From a bacterium BMS3Abin14 (GTDB lineage Bacteria > BMS3Abin14), in NCBI GenBank assembly GCA_002897695.1, contig BDTG01000045.1, forward strand, positions 59,862 through 123,861: a DNA stretch of 64,000 nt, in the 5' to 3' direction. Both the position numbers and the translations under genes were made by a program. The notes below the pieces were generated by a model. That model was not told the DNA's origin. It made no database searches and saw only the letters and a list, made by a program, of their open reading frames with translations. Shown piece after piece: positions 63,999 to 64,000 of this stretch. Each line of letters opens with the position of its first letter. The first letter of the stretch is position 1.

Positions 63999-64000
63999 CA

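Overview
The window is a gene-dense stretch of bacterial chromosome with moderately high GC, strong Shine-Dalgarno sites and several TTG/GTG starts. It most resembles an uncultured anaerobic Desulfobacterota (deltaproteobacterium-like) lineage. This rests on gene content: hgcAB, an indolepyruvate:ferredoxin oxidoreductase, propionyl-CoA/methylmalonyl-CoA genes, PaaK-type ligases, and liv transporters interleaved with acyl-CoA synthetase. No rRNA or other phylogenetic marker is present to prove it.

Layout. 1-8.5 kb holds housekeeping and stress genes: the start of a P-II gene behind a sigma54-type promoter, greA, a JAB-domain/DinG-type helicase fusion, hsp20, an AEC transporter, a membrane glycosyltransferase, cspA, a SYLF protein, and tRNA-Glu and tRNA-Lys. 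8.5-14 kb is a biosynthetic operon running aminotransferase, serA, hisZ, purA. 14-18.2 kb holds three envelope proteins: a barrel-like protein, an FG-GAP-like protein and a porin. 18.8-24.7 kb is a lipid-linked glycan modification cluster: a PaaK-like protein with a degenerate P-loop, an ArnT-like transferase, a PAP2 phosphatase, a UPF0104 membrane protein and a GT2 transferase. 24.8-47.7 kb is a large minus-strand acyl-CoA region. It contains methylmalonyl-CoA epimerase and mutase, a three-part biotin carboxylase, IorAB, two IclR regulators, a CoA-transferase pair, a PaaK ligase, MeaB, a separate B12-binding subunit, a CobO-type adenosyltransferase, enoyl-CoA hydratases and a MerR regulator. 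48.8-55.9 kb is a plus-strand livG-acyl-CoA synthetase-livH-livM-livK-livF operon.

The most notable locus is 56.1-57.5 kb. The two genes there carry the hallmark motifs of HgcA (corrinoid protein with the NVWCAAGK cap helix and a C-terminal membrane domain) and HgcB (2[4Fe-4S] ferredoxin ending in paired cysteines), so the organism is predicted to be able to methylate mercury. They are followed by a convergent TSUP permease, then an RND/MMPL exporter, a LolA-like periplasmic protein and an outer-membrane barrel (58.6-63.3 kb), and a truncated REP-type transposase at the right edge.

How the genes fit together: propionyl-CoA carboxylase, epimerase and mutase (large subunit at 25.4 kb, B12 subunit at 45.3 kb, with MeaB and CobO) would link propionate or odd-chain and branched-chain acyl groups to succinyl-CoA. 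IorAB and the aryl/acyl-CoA ligase and CoA-transferase operon would feed keto acids and aromatic or branched acids into CoA thioesters. The liv-type transporter would import substrate. A palindrome resembling TAAAACA-N-TGTTTTA lies in front of both the ligase/CoA-transferase operon and the liv operon and may tie them to one regulator. Intergenic spaces carry several short repeat families, listed separately.
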